A DNA stretch of 64,000 nt from Falsiroseomonas ponticola (GCF_016805305.1 NZ_JAERQN010000010.1:186001-250000); one strand, 5' to 3'. Shown: positions 51,262 through 60,307, counted from the first letter of the stretch. Made by a program: numbers and translations. Notes: generated from the letters alone by a model not told the origin.

Positions 51262-52113
51262 TCAGGCAGCGGGTCGCAGTTCCGGCACCGCGCGCGCGGA
51301 CCATCCGGCGGGCGGGTGGCGCGCATCGAATTCGCGCGACCGGGTGATGAGGAAGTCGAGCACATGGTCCCGCAGCGCGTGGTAGCCGGGCATGTGGTGC
51401 AGGCTGGCGCGGGTGCGGGGGCGGGGCAGGGTGTTCACCACCACCTCCGCGATCCGCGCGCCGGGGCCGTTCGACATCAGCAGGATGCGGTCCGCCAGCA
51501 GGATCGCCTCATCCACGTCATGGGTGATCATGAAGCCGGTCTGCCCGGCTTCCGTCACCAGGCGCGACACCTCCTCCTGCAGCGCGCCGCGCGTCAGCGC
51601 ATCGAGGGCGGAGAAGGGTTCGTCCATCAGCAGGATCTTCGGCTGGATCGCCAGCGCGCGGGCGATGCCGACGCGCTGCTTCATGCCGCCCGAAAGCTGC
51701 GCGGGCTTGCGGTCCGCGGCGTGGGACAGGCCGACGCGGCCCAGCGCCTCCCGCGCCGCATCCTCGCACATCCGGCGGTTCCAATGCGGGTTGCGGCAGG
51801 ACAGCGCGAAGGCGACGTTCTGCGCCGCCGTCATCCAGGGCATCAGCGCGTGGGACTGGAAGATGACGGCGCGGTCGAGCGAGGGGCCGCTGACCTCCCG
51901 CCCCCCCACGATCAGCGCGCCGTCATCGGGCGCGTCGAGCCCCGCGAGGATGTTGAGGATCGTCGTCTTGCCGCAGCCGGAATGGCCGACCAGGCAGACG
52001 AATTCGCCGCGGCCGACGCTGAACCACACATCCTCGAACACCGCGGTCGCGCCGAAGCGCCGCGCGATGCCCTCCACCTGCACATCGGGCCGTTCCATCA
52101 GGGACGCGCTCAT
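51262..52113 (-). CDS. cynD: Cyanate/nitrate-type ABC transporter ATP-binding protein
   Basis: The protein is 283 aa. Walker A is GHSGCGKTTILNILAGL, the signature LSGGMKQRVGIARALA, Walker B ILLMDEPFSALDAL, and the H-loop FMITHDVDEAILL. NrtD/SsuB-like, extended by about 40 C-terminal residues. ATG 52113 has GGAGTGAG upstream. Symbol assigned from cyanase linkage. Confidence 0.9.
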   Translation of the reverse strand: MSASLMERPDVQVEGIARRFGATAVFEDVWFSVGRGEFVCLVGHSGCGKTTILNILAGLDAPDDGALIVGGREVSGPSLDRAVIFQSHALMPWMTAAQNVAFALSCRNPHWNRRMCEDAAREALGRVGLSHAADRKPAQLSGGMKQRVGIARALAIQPKILLMDEPFSALDALTRGALQEEVSRLVTEAGQTGFMITHDVDEAILLADRILLMSNGPGARIAEVVVNTLPRPRTRASLHHMPGYHALRDHVLDFLITRSREFDARHPPAGWSARAVPELRPAA

Positions 52114-52118
52114 CGCGC

Positions 52119-52970
52119 TCACTCCGCCCAGGCGACGGCGCGGGCGAGCAGCCCGAGCAGCCGGTCCAGCGCCAGCCCCACCAGCCCGATCATCAGGATG
52201 GCGATGACGATGTCGGCGATGGAGAGGTTGTTCCACTGGTTCCAGACCCAGTAGCCGATGCCCGTGCCGCCCACGAGCATCTCCGCCGCCACGATCACCA
52301 GCCAGGCGATGCCGATGGAGATGCGCATGCCCGTCACGATGGTGGGCGCGGCCGCCGGCAGGATGATGCGCGTCGCCGTCCGCCACGGCCCCGCTTCCAG
52401 CGTCCGTCCCACATTCAGCCATTCGCGCCGGACGCTCGCCACGCCGAAGGCGGTGTTCAGCAGCATCGGCCAGATGGAGCAGATGAAGATGACGAAGACG
52501 GAGCTGATCGAGCTGTCCTTGATGGAGTAGAGTGCGAGCGGCATCCAGGCGAGCGGCGAGACCGGCCGCAGCACCTGGATGAAGGGGTTCAGCGCCGCGT
52601 TCAGCAGCGGCGACATGCCGATCGCGAAGCCGAGCGGGATGGCGACGATCGCGGCCAGGCCGAAGCCCGCGCCGACGCGGGCCAGCGAATAGGCGATCTG
52701 CACGCCGATGCCCTGGTCATTCGTGCCGCGGACATAGAAGGGGTCGCGCAGCAGCTCCCACAGCCGCTTCGCGATGTCGCTCGGCGCCGGCATGGCGGTC
52801 TGCCCGCCCGTCGCCGCCGCCTGGCCCATCAGCGCCGCGTATTCGGGATCGACCGCCGGGCCGGATGCGGTGGTGGCGGCGCGGATCGCCGCTTCCCAGC
52901 CGCCGAGGAAGACGGCGAGGATCAGCAGCGACAGCGCCGCCGCACGCCAGAACGGTACTGGTGCCTGCAT
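52119..52970 (-). CDS. cynB: Cyanate/nitrate-type ABC transporter permease
   Basis: The protein is 283 aa. Hydrophobic helices include LSLLILAVFLGGWEAAIRAA; the EAA-like coupling loop is REWLNVGRTLEAGPWRTATR followed by ILPAAAPTIVTGMRISIGIA. It belongs to the NrtB/SsuC/CynB family. It lies 5 nt upstream of the ATPase gene. Confidence 0.9.
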   Translation of the reverse strand: MQAPVPFWRAAALSLLILAVFLGGWEAAIRAATTASGPAVDPEYAALMGQAAATGGQTAMPAPSDIAKRLWELLRDPFYVRGTNDQGIGVQIAYSLARVGAGFGLAAIVAIPLGFAIGMSPLLNAALNPFIQVLRPVSPLAWMPLALYSIKDSSISSVFVIFICSIWPMLLNTAFGVASVRREWLNVGRTLEAGPWRTATRIILPAAAPTIVTGMRISIGIAWLVIVAAEMLVGGTGIGYWVWNQWNNLSIADIVIAILMIGLVGLALDRLLGLLARAVAWAE

Positions 52971-52974
52971 GGGA

Positions 52975-54330
52975 TCAGCTGCGGATCGCGCGCTCGGTCC
53001 AGCCAGCCGGGTTCGCCGGGTCGAAGGTCCGGCCCATGATGGTTTCGGTGCGCAACGCGCTGCCGGGCACGGGCAGGCCGAGTTCGCGCATGGCGCGCCC
53101 GGCATCGAGCGCGAGGAACACCTGGCTCGCCACCTGCGCGTAGTCCACATCCTGCCGCAGCTGCCCCCAGCGGCGCATCTGCGTCAGCATCCAGATCGCC
53201 ATGGAATGCCAGGGGAAGGGGTCGAAGCCGATGCGGTCCGGCACGCGGCGCACCTGGCCGAGCCCATCCGCATAGGTGCCGGTCAGCACCTGGTTCACCA
53301 CCGTCTCCGGCTGGTTGAGGTAGTTGGCGCCGCTGATCGCGGTCGCGACCTCTCGCCGGTTCTCGGGCTTGGCGGAATAGGCGGTGGCCTCCACGATCGC
53401 GCGCATCAGGGCGGCGAAGGTGTTGGGCGCTTCCGTGATCATGGCGCGCGGCACGGCGAAGGCGCAGCAGGGATGGCCATCCCACAGCTCCTTCGTCAGC
53501 AGGTGGATGAAGCCCACGCCGTCGAAGACGGCGCGCTGGTTGAAGGGATCGGGGCCGAGGAAGCCGTCGATGTTGTCGGCGCGGAGATTGGCGACCATCT
53601 CGGGCGGCGGCACGGCGCGGATCTGCACGTCGCGATCGGGATCGATCCCGTTCTCCGCGAGGTAGTGGCGCAGCAGGTAGTTGTGCATGGAGAAGTCGAA
53701 GGGCACGGCGAAGCGGAAGCCGCGCCAGTCGCGCGGGTTGCGCCGCTCCCGGTGCTTGGTCGCCAGCGTGATGGCCTGGCCGTTGACGTTCTCGATCGCG
53801 GCGACCGCGAAGGGGATGGGCTGCGCCACGCCGACGCCGAGCGACATGGCGAGCGGCATCGGGCTCAGCATATGGGCGGCATCGAATTCGCGGGCGATGG
53901 CGCGGTCGCGGATCACCGCCCAGCCGGCGGCGCGCACCACCTCCACGTTCAGCCCGTGGCGCTGATAGAAGCCCATGGGATGCGCCATGATGATGGGCGT
54001 GGCGCAGGTGATGGGGATGAAGCCGACCTTGAGGTCGCGCTTCTCCGGCTGGCCGGCCGGCTGGGCCAGCGCTTCCTTCGCGGCATCCAGCGGGAAGACG
54101 GAGGCGAGGGCCGCCAGCACCGTCGCCGCGCCGAAGCGCTCCACCAGCGCGCGGCGGGTCGGGCCGTGGCGGAAGGTGGCGCGCAGCACGGCACCCTCCG
54201 CCACCTCCGCCATCGCCTGCTCGGCGGAGGGCGCGGCGCCGGCGCATTCCATCGCGCTGCCATGCTGGCCGCAGCCGCAGCGGTTCAGGCGCGTCTTCGG
54301 GTCGAGCGGATTGGCGGTCAGTCGGCGCAT
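52975..54330 (-). CDS. cynA: Cyanate/nitrate-type ABC transporter substrate-binding protein (NrtA/CmpA family)
   Basis: The precursor is 451 aa. The N-terminal 60 residues contain the Cys-rich segment RCGCGQHGSAMECAG typical of some NrtA/CmpA-type proteins. The Tat-like RRALVERFGAATVLAALAS follows. The receptor core shows DLKVGFIPITCATPIIMAHP, NGIDPDRDVQIRAVPPPEMV and DGFLGPDPFNQRAVFDGVG. Start ATG 54330 with GGGAG upstream. The ligand is inferred to be cyanate from the downstream cyanase. Confidence 0.9.
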   Translation of the reverse strand: MRRLTANPLDPKTRLNRCGCGQHGSAMECAGAAPSAEQAMAEVAEGAVLRATFRHGPTRRALVERFGAATVLAALASVFPLDAAKEALAQPAGQPEKRDLKVGFIPITCATPIIMAHPMGFYQRHGLNVEVVRAAGWAVIRDRAIAREFDAAHMLSPMPLAMSLGVGVAQPIPFAVAAIENVNGQAITLATKHRERRNPRDWRGFRFAVPFDFSMHNYLLRHYLAENGIDPDRDVQIRAVPPPEMVANLRADNIDGFLGPDPFNQRAVFDGVGFIHLLTKELWDGHPCCAFAVPRAMITEAPNTFAALMRAIVEATAYSAKPENRREVATAISGANYLNQPETVVNQVLTGTYADGLGQVRRVPDRIGFDPFPWHSMAIWMLTQMRRWGQLRQDVDYAQVASQVFLALDAGRAMRELGLPVPGSALRTETIMGRTFDPANPAGWTERAIRS

Positions 54331-54528
54331 GGGGGAGGCTCCCTGGGTCCTGCCGCCGGTTGCAACCGCCGTGCCGCGCGCGCGCATGGCGGGATTCGAC
54401 GCCATCGGACCGGAGGCGGCGACGCGGATGCCCAGGAAGTAGGCAGTCCGGTCGCATTGCATGCAGCATGGCGCTGGCATCCGGCCGCGCCCGCGCGTTA
54501 GCCTCCCCTGGCTTCAGGAGGCACGGCC

Positions 54529-54858
54529 ATGGCCCGTATCACCCTTCCCCTTCTCGCCCTCGCGGGCGGCGTGGCGCTGGCGCCCGGCCAGGCGCGCGCC
54601 GATGCCATCGATGGCCATTGGTGCAGCGACGGCGGGCTGCGCCTGACCATCCAGGGGCCGAACCTGCTCTCCCCGGGCGGGGCGCGCATGTCGGGCGATT
54701 ATGACCGCCACGGCTTCAGCTACACCGCCCCGGCCGGGGAGCCGGGCGGCGGCGGGCGCGTCGATCTCCGCCTGATGGGGGAGAATGCGGTGCGGGTGCA
54801 GGCGGCGAACGGCCCGATCGAGCCGGTGTGGCGCCGCTGCGGCCCGCCGGTGTCCTGA
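54529..54858 (+). CDS. Small secreted protein of unknown function
   Basis: This 109-aa precursor has a clear signal peptide (LPLLALAGGVALAPGQARA, cleavage near residue 25). The mature 85 residues have two cysteines (HWCSDGG and RRCGPP), probably one disulfide, and a beta-rich pattern. AGGAGG lies 9 nt before ATG 54529. It is divergent from the cyanate operon. No family recognised. Confidence 0.8.
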   Translation: MARITLPLLALAGGVALAPGQARADAIDGHWCSDGGLRLTIQGPNLLSPGGARMSGDYDRHGFSYTAPAGEPGGGGRVDLRLMGENAVRVQAANGPIEPVWRRCGPPVS

Positions 54859-54862
54859 AGCG

Positions 54863-55891
54863 TCAGGCGCCGGCCGGGAAGACCCTTCCGCCCCGCGGCA
54901 CCAGGCGGCAGGCATCGCCGCGGGCCAGGCTGGCGCCGGGCGCGGCGCGGGCATCCAGCACCAGGCCCGCGGCCTCCACCACCAGGTGAAGCTCGCCGCC
55001 CCCCTGCGGGCGCAGCAGCCGCACCGTGGCGCCGCCGCCGGGTTCCGCCAGCAGTTCCGCCGGGCGGAGGAAGGCGGTGGCGGGGCCATCGGGCGCGGCC
55101 ACGGGCAGGGGGGCGATGGGCAGCGGGTCGAAATGCGCCACCCCGCCCTCGACCCGGCAGGGCAGCCGCGCGGCATCGCCGATGAAGCCCGCGACGAAGG
55201 GCGTGGCGGGGCGTTCCAGCAGCGCGTCCGGCGCATCGAACTGCACGACGCGCCCGCGTTCCATCACCGCCACGCGGTCCGCCATCTCCATGGCTTCCTC
55301 CTGGTCATGCGTCACCAGGATGGTCGTGATGCCAAGCCGTTCCTGCAGCCCGCGCACCCAGCGCCGCACGTCGCGCCGCACCAGCGCATCCAGCGCGCCG
55401 AAGGGCTCGTCCAGCAGCAGCAGCCGCGGCTCGATCGCCAGCGCCCGGGCCAGCGCGACCCGCTGCCGCTGGCCGCCTGACAGCTGGTCCGGGTAGCGCC
55501 GCGCGAGGTCGGGGATCTGCACGAGGTCGAGCAGCGCCGCGACGCGCCGCGCGACCTCCGCCCGTTCGGGCCGCGTGGCGCGGGGCCGGACATCGAGGCC
55601 GAAGGCGATGTTGTCCGCGACATTCATGTGCCGGAACAGCGCGTAGTGCTGGAACACCACGCCGATCCCCCGTTCCCGCGCCGGGACGCCGGCCATGTCC
55701 TGGCCCGCGATGCGCAGCGTGCCGGCATCCATGCCCTCCAGCCCCGCGATCACGCGCAGCAGCGTGGTCTTGCCGGAGCCGGAGGGGCCGAGCAGCGCCA
55801 CCAGCTCACCCTCCCGCACCGAGAGGTCGGCGCCGTCCAGCGCCGCGGCATCGCCGAAGCGGCGGATGATTCCACTGGCCGAGACCGTCAC
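54863..55891 (-). CDS. cysA: Sulfate/thiosulfate ABC transporter ATP-binding protein
   Basis: The protein is 342 aa. Walker A is GPSGSGKTTLLRVIAGLE, the CysA-type loop VFQHYALFRHMNVADNIAFG, the signature LSGGQRQRVALARALA, Walker B LLLDEPFGALDALVR, and a C-terminal TOBE-like domain (ATAFLRPAELLAEPG). The start GTG 55891 overlaps the CysW stop by 4 nt. Confidence 0.94.
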   Translation of the reverse strand: MTVSASGIIRRFGDAAALDGADLSVREGELVALLGPSGSGKTTLLRVIAGLEGMDAGTLRIAGQDMAGVPARERGIGVVFQHYALFRHMNVADNIAFGLDVRPRATRPERAEVARRVAALLDLVQIPDLARRYPDQLSGGQRQRVALARALAIEPRLLLLDEPFGALDALVRRDVRRWVRGLQERLGITTILVTHDQEEAMEMADRVAVMERGRVVQFDAPDALLERPATPFVAGFIGDAARLPCRVEGGVAHFDPLPIAPLPVAAPDGPATAFLRPAELLAEPGGGATVRLLRPQGGGELHLVVEAAGLVLDARAAPGASLARGDACRLVPRGGRVFPAGA

Positions 55892-56718
55892 GCCGCGCGC
55901 CCCAGCCGTTCCAGCACCGTCTTCGCCGCCAGCGTCACCAGGCCCAGCAGCGCCAGCAGGGCGGCCACCGCGAAGGCGCCGGCGAACTGGTATTCGTTGT
56001 AGAGGATCTCGACATGCAAAGGCATCGTGTTGGTCATTCCCCTGACATGGCCTGAAACGACCGAGACGGCGCCGAATTCGCCCATGGCGCGCGCGTTGCA
56101 GAGAAGCACGCCGGAGAGCAGCGCCCAGCGGATGTTGGGCAGCGTGACGCGGCGGAAGATCTGCCAGCCGGAGGCACCGAGCGTGGCCGCCGCTTCCTCC
56201 TCCTCCCGCCCCTGTTCCTGCATCAGCGGCAGCACGGTGCGGGCGACGAAGGGGAAGGTGACGAAGATGGTCGCCAGCACCAGGCCGGGCAGGGCGAAGA
56301 TGATCTGCACGTCCCGCGCCTGCAGCCAGGGGCCGAGCCAGCCCTGCGCGCCGAAGATCAGCACGAAGACGAGGCCTGAGATGACGGGCGAGACGCTGAA
56401 GGGCAGCTCCACCAGCACCACCAGCAGCCGCTTGCCCGGGAAATCGTGCTTGGCGATGGCCCAGCAGGCCGCGAGCCCGCCGATGGTGTTGATCGGCACG
56501 GTGATGGCGGCGACGACGAGCGTGAGGCGGATGGCGGCGCGGGTATCCTCCTCCGCCAGCGCGTCCCACAGCACGCCCCAGCCACGGCGCAGCGCCTCCG
56601 TGAACACGGCGGCCAGCGGCAGGGCCAGGATCACCACGCCGATGGTGATGGCGGCCAGCACGAGCAGCGCGCGGGCGGGGCGCGAATCCTCGGCGGCTGG
56701 GCGGAACCGCGCGCTCAC
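55888..56718 (-). CDS. cysW: Sulfate ABC transporter permease CysW
   Basis: The protein is 276 aa, with six helices and CysW motifs DFPGKRLLVVLVELPFSVSP, EEEEAAATLGASGWQIFRRV and NARAMGEFGAVSVVSGHVRG. The start is GTG 56718, which shares bases with the stop of an 8-codon minigene that itself overlaps the CysT stop. No Shine-Dalgarno is visible, consistent with coupled reinitiation. Confidence 0.92.
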   Translation of the reverse strand: MSARFRPAAEDSRPARALLVLAAITIGVVILALPLAAVFTEALRRGWGVLWDALAEEDTRAAIRLTLVVAAITVPINTIGGLAACWAIAKHDFPGKRLLVVLVELPFSVSPVISGLVFVLIFGAQGWLGPWLQARDVQIIFALPGLVLATIFVTFPFVARTVLPLMQEQGREEEEAAATLGASGWQIFRRVTLPNIRWALLSGVLLCNARAMGEFGAVSVVSGHVRGMTNTMPLHVEILYNEYQFAGAFAVAALLALLGLVTLAAKTVLERLGRAA

Positions 56719-56741
56719 GCGAGGTATATCCGCGCGCTCAT
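56715..56741 (-). other. 8-codon minigene linking cysT to cysW
   Basis: ATG 56741 overlaps the CysT stop (ATGA) and reads MSARIYLA to a TGA at 56715-56717, which overlaps the GTG of cysW (GTGA). This would pass ribosomes from CysT to CysW by two successive stop-start steps. Confidence 0.45.
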
Positions 56742-57556
56742 GCGCGACCTCGCCGCAGCAGGCGTTGCAGCACGGACAGCGCCAGCAGCACGGCGAAGGA
56801 CAGCACCAGCATGGCGAGCCCGACCGCGGCCGCGCCGGCATAGTCGAACTGCTCCAGCCGGATGACGATGAGCAGCGGCGCGATCTCGCTCACCATCGGC
56901 ATGTTGCCGGCGATGAAGATGACGCTGCCATATTCACCGACCGCGCGGGCGAAGCCGAGGCCGAAGCCCGAGACCAGCGCGGGCGCCAGCGCCGGCAGCA
57001 CCACGCGGGCCAGCGCCTGCGGCCGCGTGGCGCCGAGCGTCGCCGCCGCTTCCTCCGCATCCCTGCCGAGGTCCCGCAGCACGGGCTCCACCGTGCGGAC
57101 GATGAAGGGGAGCGCCACGAAGACCAGCGCGACCACGATGCCCGCCGGCGTGAAGGCGATCTTCCAGCCGAAGGCCGCGGCCAGCGGCGCGCCGAGCCAG
57201 CCATTCGGCGCGAAGAGCGCGGTCAGCGCGATGCCCGCCACCCCCGTCGGCAGCGCGAAGGGCAGGTCCACCATGCCGTCCAGGATGCGCCGGCCCGGGA
57301 AGCGCAGCCGCACGATGGCATAGGCCAGCAGCAGCCCGATCGGCAGGCTGGCGAGACCCGCCAGCGCCGCCGTGCCGAAGCTCAGCGCCAGCGAGGCCAG
57401 CACCCGCTCCTCCGAGAGCGAGCGCAGCACGCCCGCCACCCCCATCTCCCAGGGCTTCACCGCCAGCGCCAGCAGCGGCACCAGCACGATCAGCGAGACC
57501 CAGAGCAGCGCGATGCCGATCGAGAGGCCGAAGCCGGGGATCGCCCTGGCCGTCAT
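56738..57556 (-). CDS. cysT: Sulfate ABC transporter permease CysT
   Basis: The protein is 272 aa, with CysT motifs LPIGLLLAYAIVRLRFPGRR, DLPFALPTGVAGIALTALF and DAEEAAATLGATRPQALARV, and FARAVGEYGSVIFIAGNMP. It starts in an ATGA overlap with the sulfate-binding protein gene and pairs with CysW. Confidence 0.94.
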   Translation of the reverse strand: MTARAIPGFGLSIGIALLWVSLIVLVPLLALAVKPWEMGVAGVLRSLSEERVLASLALSFGTAALAGLASLPIGLLLAYAIVRLRFPGRRILDGMVDLPFALPTGVAGIALTALFAPNGWLGAPLAAAFGWKIAFTPAGIVVALVFVALPFIVRTVEPVLRDLGRDAEEAAATLGATRPQALARVVLPALAPALVSGFGLGFARAVGEYGSVIFIAGNMPMVSEIAPLLIVIRLEQFDYAGAAAVGLAMLVLSFAVLLALSVLQRLLRRGRA

Positions 57557-58572
57557 CGTCCCGGCCGGTAGATCCGGTCGAAGACGCCGCCATCGTTGAA
57601 ATGGGTGCGCTGCGCCTCCGTCCAGCCGCCGAAGACATCGTCGATGGTGACGAGGTCGATGGCCGGGAAGCGGGATGCGTTGGCGGCCAGCACGGCGGCG
57701 TTGCGCGGCCGGTAGAAGTGCCGCGCCGCGATGGCCTGGCCCTCATCCGTGTAGAGGCCGCGCAGATAGGCCTCCGCCACCGCGCGCGTGCCGCGGCGGT
57801 CCACGATCTGGTCCACCACCGCGACGTTGGGCTCCGCGAGGATGGAGAAGCGGGGATAGACGATGTCGAACTTGTCGGCGCCGAATTCCTGCAGCGCCAG
57901 ATGGGCCTCGTTCTCCCAGGAGAGGAAGACATCGCCCTGGGCGCGCTGCGCGAAGGTGGTCAGCGACCCGCGCGCGCCGGTATCCAGCACCGGCACCTGG
58001 CGGAACAGCCGCGCCGTTGCTTCCTCCGCCGTCGCGGCGCTGCCGCCGGGCTGGCGCAGCGCCCAGGCCCAGAACGCCAGGTAGTTCCAGCGCGCGCCGC
58101 CGGAGGTCTTGGGATTGGGCGTGATGATGGACACGCCGGGCTTCAGCAGGTCCCCCCAATCCTGGATGCCCTTCGGGTTCCCCTTGCGCGTCAGGAAGAT
58201 GATGGTGCTGGTGTAGGGCGCGCTGTTGCTGGGCAGGCGCGAGATCCAGTCCCGCGCCAGCAGGCCGCGTTCCGCCACGGCGTCCACGTCATAGGCCAGG
58301 GCCAGCGTCAGCACATCCGCCGCCAGCCCATCGATGACGGAGCGCGCCTGGCGCCCCGACCCGCCATGGGAGGTGTTGATGCGCACCGCCTGGCCGGACT
58401 GCGCCTGCCAGTTGCGGGCGAAGACCGCGTTGTAGTCGCGGTACAGCTCCCGCGTCGGGTCGTAGGAGACGTTGAGCAGCGTGAGCGGCGCCTGGGCGCT
58501 GGCGCCGGTGGCGATGAAGGGCGCAGCCGCCAGCAGGGCGCGGCGAGGCAGCGCGAGGCCGGTCTTCGGCAT
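57553..58572 (-). CDS. Sulfate ABC transporter substrate-binding protein
   Basis: The precursor is 339 aa with signal RRALLAAAPFIATGASAQAP. The mature protein shows the sulfate-binding family pattern LLNVSYDPTRELYRDYN, TSHGGSGRQARSVIDGL (ligand loop), GNPKGIQDWGDLLKPGVS, and PKTSGGARWNYLAFWAW. It could be Sbp or CysP; the sequence does not decide. A GGAGTG precedes ATG 58572. First of the four-gene operon. Confidence 0.94.
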   Translation of the reverse strand: MPKTGLALPRRALLAAAPFIATGASAQAPLTLLNVSYDPTRELYRDYNAVFARNWQAQSGQAVRINTSHGGSGRQARSVIDGLAADVLTLALAYDVDAVAERGLLARDWISRLPSNSAPYTSTIIFLTRKGNPKGIQDWGDLLKPGVSIITPNPKTSGGARWNYLAFWAWALRQPGGSAATAEEATARLFRQVPVLDTGARGSLTTFAQRAQGDVFLSWENEAHLALQEFGADKFDIVYPRFSILAEPNVAVVDQIVDRRGTRAVAEAYLRGLYTDEGQAIAARHFYRPRNAAVLAANASRFPAIDLVTIDDVFGGWTEAQRTHFNDGGVFDRIYRPGR

Positions 58573-58651
58573 CGGGGGTCACTCCGTCAGGGATGTCGTC
58601 GGGCCGCGCGCGGGGCGCGGTTCAGGGCAGGCGCGAGGGGGTCTCGGCGCG

Positions 58652-58679
58652 CCGACAACAGGGCCGACAGGAAGTGTCG
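58652..58679. promoter_or_regulatory. Candidate operator upstream of the sulfate operon
   Basis: The direct repeat CCGACA at 58652-58657 and 58664-58669 is joined to an inverted repeat CGACA-(GGAAG)-TGTCG at 58665-58679. It lies in the 196-bp gap between the Rrf2 gene and the sulfate-binding protein gene and could be bound by the Rrf2 protein. No promoter boxes called. Confidence 0.3.
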
Positions 58680-58768
58680 CTGGGCACGGCCACGGCATCC
58701 TCCGTCAGGGTCGGGTGGCCCGGGATCACCGGGGTCGCCGAAACCCTATCGGGATGATGGGGATTCGA

Positions 58769-59248
58769 TCAAGCCCTTTCCGTCACCGCCTCCAGCAGGG
58801 CGGTCACGGCGGGGCGCGGCGTGGGGGTGGCGATGTCGGCCAGCATGGTGCCGTCCAGGATTTCCGCGGTGGCGTCCCGCACCTGGCGCATCACGCGGCG
58901 GATGGCGCAATCCGCGGGCTCCACGCAATCGACGCAGGGGCGATAGGCGGTCAGGCTGGCGCAGGGGATCGGCGCCAGCGGCCCGTCGATGGCGCGGATC
59001 AGGTCCGACAGCGCGATCTGCGTCGCGGGCCGGGCCAGGGCGTAGCCGCCGGCCTTGCCGCGCAGGCTGTCCACGAAGCCGTGGCGCCGCAGGTCGAGCA
59101 GGATGGCTTCCAGGAACTTCCTCGGCGCCCGGGCACGCTCCGCGATCTCATGGATCGGCATGGTGGCGCGGCGCGCGGGGGCGGCCGCGCCGGCCTCCGC
59201 CAGCACGGACAATGCCTTCAGACCGTACTTGGCCTTCTGCGTCAGCAT
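58769..59248 (-). CDS. Rrf2 family transcriptional regulator
   Basis: The protein is 159 aa. The winged helix shows YGLKALSVLAEAG, IAERARAPRKFLEAILLDLR and the wing SLRGKAGGYALARP; four cysteines at 96, 105, 108 and 114 (CVDCVEPADC) could hold an Fe-S cluster, as in IscR/NsrR-type members. It is on the same strand directly upstream of the sulfate importer operon, so sulfur-responsive control (as with CymR) is likely. ATG/GTG alternatives are not apparent; the start at 59248 matches the family MLTQKAKYGLKAL. Confidence 0.92.
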   Translation of the reverse strand: MLTQKAKYGLKALSVLAEAGAAAPARRATMPIHEIAERARAPRKFLEAILLDLRRHGFVDSLRGKAGGYALARPATQIALSDLIRAIDGPLAPIPCASLTAYRPCVDCVEPADCAIRRVMRQVRDATAEILDGTMLADIATPTPRPAVTALLEAVTERA

Positions 59249-59332
59249 GTCTTCTCATACGATGCCAGGCGGGGCGGGGCCAAGCCTGGGAGCGGGTTCA
59301 TGCTCCGAAATCGGCGTTGGGGAGGAAGATTC

Positions 59333-60307
59333 ATGTCCGTGACCGGGATGACGCGCCGGGCCGCCCTGGGGGCGGGGCTGTCCATGGCGGCGCTGCCGCT
59401 GGCGGCGCAGGAAAGGTTCCCGGCGCGCCCCGTGCGCCTGATCGTCGCCTTCCCCCCGGGTGGCGGCACGGACATCCTCGGCCGGCTGCTGGCGCAGCGG
59501 ATGCAGGAGGCGCTGGGCCAGCCGGTGGTGGTGGAGAACCGGGGCGGCGCGGGCGGCAACATCGCCGCCGTGGCCGTCGCCCAGTCCGCGCCGGATGGCT
59601 ATGCGGTGCTGTTCACCGGCAGCAGCCTGGCGGTGAACGAGGTGCTGTTCCGCAGCCCCGGCTATGACAGCCGGCGGGAATTCGCCGCCGTGGCGCGCCC
59701 GGCCAGCACGCCCATGATGCTGGTGGTGCACAAGGACCTGGCGGCGCAGGACGTGGCCGGGCTGATCGCGGCGGCCAAGGCGCGGCCCGGCGCGCTGAAC
59801 TGCGCCGTGCCCGGCGCCGGCACCAGCCAGCACCTGGCCTTCGAGCTGTTCAACGAGATGGCGGGCACGCGCATCACCGGCGTGCCCTATCGCGGCGGCG
59901 GCCCCGCCATCGCCGCGGTGGTGAGCGGCGAGGTGCAGATGCTCTTCACCTCCGCCGGGTCGGTGGAGGCGCTGGTGCGGGACGGCCGCATGCGGGCGCT
60001 GGCCGTGACCACCCGCGCGCGCATCCCCGGCTGGCCCGAGGTGCCGACCGTCGGGGAGGCGCTGCCCGGCTTCATCGCCGAGCTGTGGTACGGCCTCTAC
60101 GCCCCCGCCGCCACGCCGCCGGCGGTGGTGGCGGCGCTGGAGGGCGCGGTGCGCGACAGCGTGGCCGACCCGGCCTTCGCCCAGCGCCTGCGGGAGCGCG
60201 GCTTCGAGCCCGATTTCCTCGGCGCCGCCGCCACCGCGGCCGCGACGCAGGAGGAACGGGCGCGATGGGAACCCGTGATCCGGCGCGCCGGGATCACGCC
60301 CGAATGA
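59333..60307 (+). CDS. Tripartite tricarboxylate transporter substrate-binding protein (Bug/TctC family)
   Basis: The precursor is 324 aa with Tat-like signal TRRAALGAGLSMAALPLAAQ. Bug core: VRLIVAFPPGGGTDILGRLL, VVVENRGGAGGNIAAVAVAQ, VPYRGGGPAIAAVVSGEVQM. GGAGGAAG precedes ATG 59333. Its stop overlaps the MOSC gene. No TctAB nearby. Confidence 0.92.
   Translation: MSVTGMTRRAALGAGLSMAALPLAAQERFPARPVRLIVAFPPGGGTDILGRLLAQRMQEALGQPVVVENRGGAGGNIAAVAVAQSAPDGYAVLFTGSSLAVNEVLFRSPGYDSRREFAAVARPASTPMMLVVHKDLAAQDVAGLIAAAKARPGALNCAVPGAGTSQHLAFELFNEMAGTRITGVPYRGGGPAIAAVVSGEVQMLFTSAGSVEALVRDGRMRALAVTTRARIPGWPEVPTVGEALPGFIAELWYGLYAPAATPPAVVAALEGAVRDSVADPAFAQRLRERGFEPDFLGAAATAAATQEERARWEPVIRRAGITPE

Noticed and set aside
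54331..54528. Sigma-54 or NtrC sites before the cyanate operon
   Set aside because: A TGCATGCA palindrome is present, but no GG-N10-GC promoter pair fits.
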